In this document: positions 60,614 through 64,000 of the stretch, piece after piece
How positions within the stretch are numbered: position 1 is the stretch's first letter
Layout: every line of letters begins with the position of its first letter
Notes under the pieces: model-generated
The model's input: only the letters and a program-made list of their open reading frames with translations
Database searches by the model: none
Told to the model about the DNA's origin: nothing
Assembly: GCA_037176905.1 (NCBI GenBank)
Contig: JBBBWG010020112.1
Span: 1-64,000, forward strand
Source of the DNA: Azolla pinnata
Taxonomy: Eukaryota > Streptophyta > Polypodiopsida > Salviniales > Salviniaceae
Direction: 5' to 3'
Length of the DNA: 64,000 nt
Made by a program: the position numbers and the translations under genes

Positions 60614-63600
60614 ATGCAGGTCGATGTCAAGCAAACCCTAGCTGCTGCCCTAACAATTGGCATGTTCGTCATGTTCCTCAACCTCATTGGCCATGGCCCG
60701 CTCTCGCCTTCCAGTCCCGAGGTATGCCGATCAAAATGTAACTATCTTCTTCTGCAATTGGCATCATGTTATGCGCTTTCTCTTCATCTCTGAATATACC
60801 GTTAATTCGTTTCTCACTTGTGCACTCTCTCTCCATCTCTCTGTATATTGCTGATTCGCTTCTCATTTGTGCACTTTTTCTTCATCTCTCTTTATACTTC
60901 AATCCGATCCAATCCTCGCAGACACAAAAGAATGTCACCATCTCTCTTTCTCTCTATCCATCTTTTGCCGTTTTCATCCATTTCTTATTTTGTCCTTGTT
61001 TGGATGCTTCTAGGAAGCAGCTTTAATGGCAGCAGTGAGTGAAGAATTAAGTGCAGAGCGCATTGGCAAGGGCCTTGTTCCACATGATTCTACTCCAGAA
61101 AAACTATGGGGAGAACTGGGACCTGTGCTAGAGCCCTGCTGGAAGAAACGTATTGCAAGTGAGTCAAAATCATTCAAACAGTCACATTTGCTGTTTACTT
61201 TTTTATACAATGAAATTCCTTGAATTGTAAGCTAGAAAAAACATCCGAAATTTGTTGTTACTGTTGTTGAGATTTGATTACAAATGAAAGTAACTTTCAT
61301 TAAAATATCTTAGAGATTGGCATTCTGGACCTTCTAAAATGATAGCATGGATTGAGTTTGTATGTTCAAAGCATCGAATACCCATGGTTGCCATTCTTGA
61401 GATTTTGAATATACATCAAAGCAGTTTGAATTAATATTTCTTAGAGATCGGCTGTCTGGAACTCCTGAATAAAAGCATGGCTTGAATGTATTTGCGTAGA
61501 CCTATCAAGATTTTGGTTATAAATAGAAAGAAATATATTGAACTTCTTAGAGATTTACGTTCTGGGGGATCCTTCGTTTTGTCCAGAGTTTTTGGTAGCC
61601 TTTTTATGTTCAATTTTAACTATTCAAATTGTTTATATTCACATGTTTGTCTAACCTTTGATAATGACTCCTAGCAAAGGCTGTTTGGGTCCATTGCCTT
61701 CTACAGTATCAAATCTCTTCTCTGTTGTGATTACAGGTTATTTGTAGGATCGGCAGATCAAAGAGAACTTTCTAGGTTTTCATGTCTAATTCTAGCCGTT
61801 CAAATCATTGGTAGGCATTTTGATCACATCTCTAGCCGTTCATAATGATTCCTAGAGAAGCTTATTCATGCACACTGCCCTTCGAAGGAATAAATAATGG
61901 TTTATAGTGTAATGAAGGTTGATTTATAGGGAGAGAACATAGGCTATGCTCATTTGTTGCGCGAATATACCCCATATTTACCACCTGCATTTGTTAGAAA
62001 GGCTGCTCAGTTGCTGAAAAACTTTGCCTTTATGCAGGTAGACAGGGAAAAACGTGGGGCTTTATATCTGTACTGTTGACCAATGGGCCACAATTTCATG
62101 CATTCCAGGTCCATGATCTAAGCTGTAACATTTGGTTTTCTACGACCGTTGAAATATATATAGTTTCTCTTCAATAGCGGATATGATGTAGTGATGGTTC
62201 CATATGTTCACTTTTCCAAAATCCAAAGTGCAAAACCCAGCCAATAATCCAATCTCTTCTTAAGGAGTGTGTGAGACATCCTGGCCTGTGATATAATAAC
62301 CAAATGAGTGTTGTTTGCTGCAAACCTAGGTCTTCTTGTAGGAGCGTTTCTAAAAGCAGATCTATCTGTATATTGTTACAGGTTGCTGATGCAGTCATTG
62401 TAGCTCGATATCTTGGGGCTACTTTGTTGCTACCAACAATAAAGGAAGGTTCAAAGGAACCTAACGGGTATTCTACTACTGCCCTAGTATGTGGAGAAAA
62501 TAATTCATAGAAAAGTTTTACTCCTTTCTGAGTCTTTAAGATGCAATGACTGTTTGCAGAGATTTCGATAAGATTTATGATGTGGGCAATTTTATATCAA
62601 GCCTCAGTGATGTTGTCCGAGTGGTGGGTCGAATACCTGATGACGTTCGTGCAATAACACCTACAGTTATTAAAATGCCCTGTAAAGTAACGTCTGAATA
62701 CATCAAAGAGATGGTGGCACCTATATTGAGGAGGAACATGTTCATTCAATTGAAAGTTACCACATCTACATTATGTTTGAGGGCTGAAGGGCCGTCCGAT
62801 GAGGATATGGAAGCAATAAGATGCTTAGTGACATATGAATCACTCAAATTTCATCCTCAAGTACAGAAGCTTGGGGAGAGAGTGGTTAGCAGGGTGAGAG
62901 AAGCTGGTGAACCTTCAGGGGGTCGGTTTGTTGCTATCTATCTACATGCTGATGCTCTCAAACAGAAAGGTTGTGTGCAGTCAGATGAGTCAAAGAGAAA
63001 CAAGAAGTGTTTCGATGCATATGATGTTGGTACATTCCTTAAAGGTCTGGGGTTTTCATCTCATACAGCAATCTATCTGACTGAATCAAGATGGGATCGT
63101 AGTCTTGACCCTCTCAAAGAAATATTTCCTAAGGTGTTTACCAAGGTATGTGTGAATCACGTGGCAGAACATCCACTCCATATTATGTACATACGCATAC
63201 TCATAAACACTAAACTATGAACATGACTCTATATGCATATGCATGTAAAGCATGACCGGGCAAGTAGGATGCTACATCATCCACTACGTAGTGTATGTGT
63301 ACGCATGCTCACAAATACCAACCTATGACATGGATCAATATGCATACACATGTAAAACATGGGTGGGTAGGTAAATTATGGCATCTACTCCACCTTCTGG
63401 TTGCAATTAGGCACCTATGATAGATAAATTCACCAAACAAGTGTCATATATGTGTGTTGTATTTCTGGACGTGCATATATTTAAAGGTGTATATTTATCG
63501 GTATTTAGTTTGTATGCACATATGTAGATTTGGCATGTATATGTATTCATATACGTATTGAGATCTGAAGTAACTATTGGCACTTTACCTTGTTTGCTTA

Positions 63601-64000
63601 TTAGATACTGATGCGCTTGCAAAGATCTCAGTTCATTACTTTGAGTTGCAGCAAAGATAGTGCCTATATCGTAAGAACTCAAAAAAGATGTATGTTGAAT
63701 GCTTTTCTTTTCTGGTTCAGGAGTATAGTATGCCGTTCAATGAGGAGAGACAAGTTCTGTATTCGGGCAACACGCAGTTTGAGAAAGCCGTGGATTTCTA
63801 TGTCTGCACGAAGAGCGACGTGTTTGTCCCAGCACTCTCAGGGATATCGTATGTGAGCATTTCTGGAGCTCGCATTGCTATTGGAAAGACACAGATTCTC
63901 ATACCCACGACAGCGGCAGCCAGAGACTCGACTGCTTCGACCATTGAGCTTTCTAAAGTTCTTTCAAGATTCGTGTCAAAGAGAGATCATGCTGTTTATG
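60614..64000 (+). CDS. MSR: MSR-like O-fucosyltransferase-family protein (partial, runs off window)
   Basis: Resembles Arabidopsis MANNAN SYNTHESIS RELATED 1/2, Golgi type II membrane proteins of the plant O-fucosyltransferase (GT106) group that support glucomannan synthesis. Exons: 60614-60721, 61014-61158, 62038-62108, 62382-62467, 62560-63145 and 63721 to beyond 64000; phases agree and about 425 residues are visible. Residues 1-28 form a signal anchor: MQVDVKQTLAAALTIGMFVM with a further hydrophobic stretch. Family wording: VLLTNGPQFHAFQVADAVIV, ARYLGATLLLP, DFDKIYDVGNFISSL, KVTSEYIKEMVAPIL, GGRFVAIYLHADALKQKGC, IYLTESRWDRSLDPLKEIFP and SDVFVPALSG. The GGRFVAI-x-LH segment matches the nucleotide-sugar binding motif region. 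The start is the first ATG after the pyrimidine-rich leader. Enzymatic activity of MSR proteins is unproven, so the role is inferred. Confidence 0.92.

Noticed and set aside
59990-60793. 267-codon plus-strand frame overlapping the MSR start
   Set aside because: The upstream part is pyrimidine-rich leader read in frame, and its end runs past the splice donor at 60722. The conserved protein begins at 60614.
1-64000. CRISPR array, tRNA or rRNA genes, bacterial-type operons
   Set aside because: None was seen. The direct repeats found are plant minisatellites without regular unique spacers, and no cloverleaf with a T-arm could be recognised by eye.

Overview
The window is the end of a land-plant chromosome. 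It opens with the C-rich strand of the plant-type telomere (CCCTAAA)n, and the genes have spliceosomal introns with GT-AG borders. Two features suggest a fern or another seed-free vascular plant rather than a flowering plant: the intron-less 1041-residue PPR protein has the monotonous repeat wording (D-V-V-S-W-T-x-L-I, L-K-A-C-x-x-x-G-A) that I associate with fern PPR proteins, and several genes carry very large triplet-repeat expansions. That placement is inference from memory, not from a search.

Layout. 1-245: telomere and degenerate telomere repeats. 723-6699 (+): AIR synthetase (PUR5, de novo purine synthesis), with a LINE-like relic in its first intron. 7.5-8.34 kb: minisatellite. 8624-11558 (+): Mediator subunit MED31. 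14023-17862 (+): REI1-like 60S maturation factor, with a fresh 407-bp tandem duplication in intron 1. 17.9-23.9 kb: gene-free, rich in microsatellites and holding three tandem palindromes. 23889-27963 (+): WIP-type C2H2 zinc-finger transcription factor, greatly enlarged by triplet repeats. 28-30.4 kb: gene-free. 31.0-39.9 kb: very AT-rich, about three degenerate copies of a roughly 3.3-kb unit with exon-like segments on the minus strand; one copy is split by a 5'-truncated LINE with an 18-bp target-site duplication. 40.1-41.0 kb: Ty3/Gypsy fossil. 41344-41443: assembly gap. 42989-46129 (-): RUP-like WD40 protein (UV-B signalling), also greatly enlarged. 49536-52334 (-): A-type cyclin. 55458-58583 (-): large PPR protein. 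60614-64000 (+): MSR-like O-fucosyltransferase-family protein, running off the window.

The genes do not form a pathway. They are a mix of housekeeping genes (PUR5, MED31, REIL, cyclin A, PPR, MSR) and two regulators (WIP, RUP). No tRNA, rRNA, CRISPR or bacterial-style operon was seen. I found no convincing new multi-gene system. The most unusual items are the unassigned triplicated AT-rich locus, the 11-copy 17-residue repeat in the RUP-like protein, the roughly 175-residue expansion between fingers 1 and 2 of the WIP protein, and the array of palindromes at 20.8-21.25 kb.
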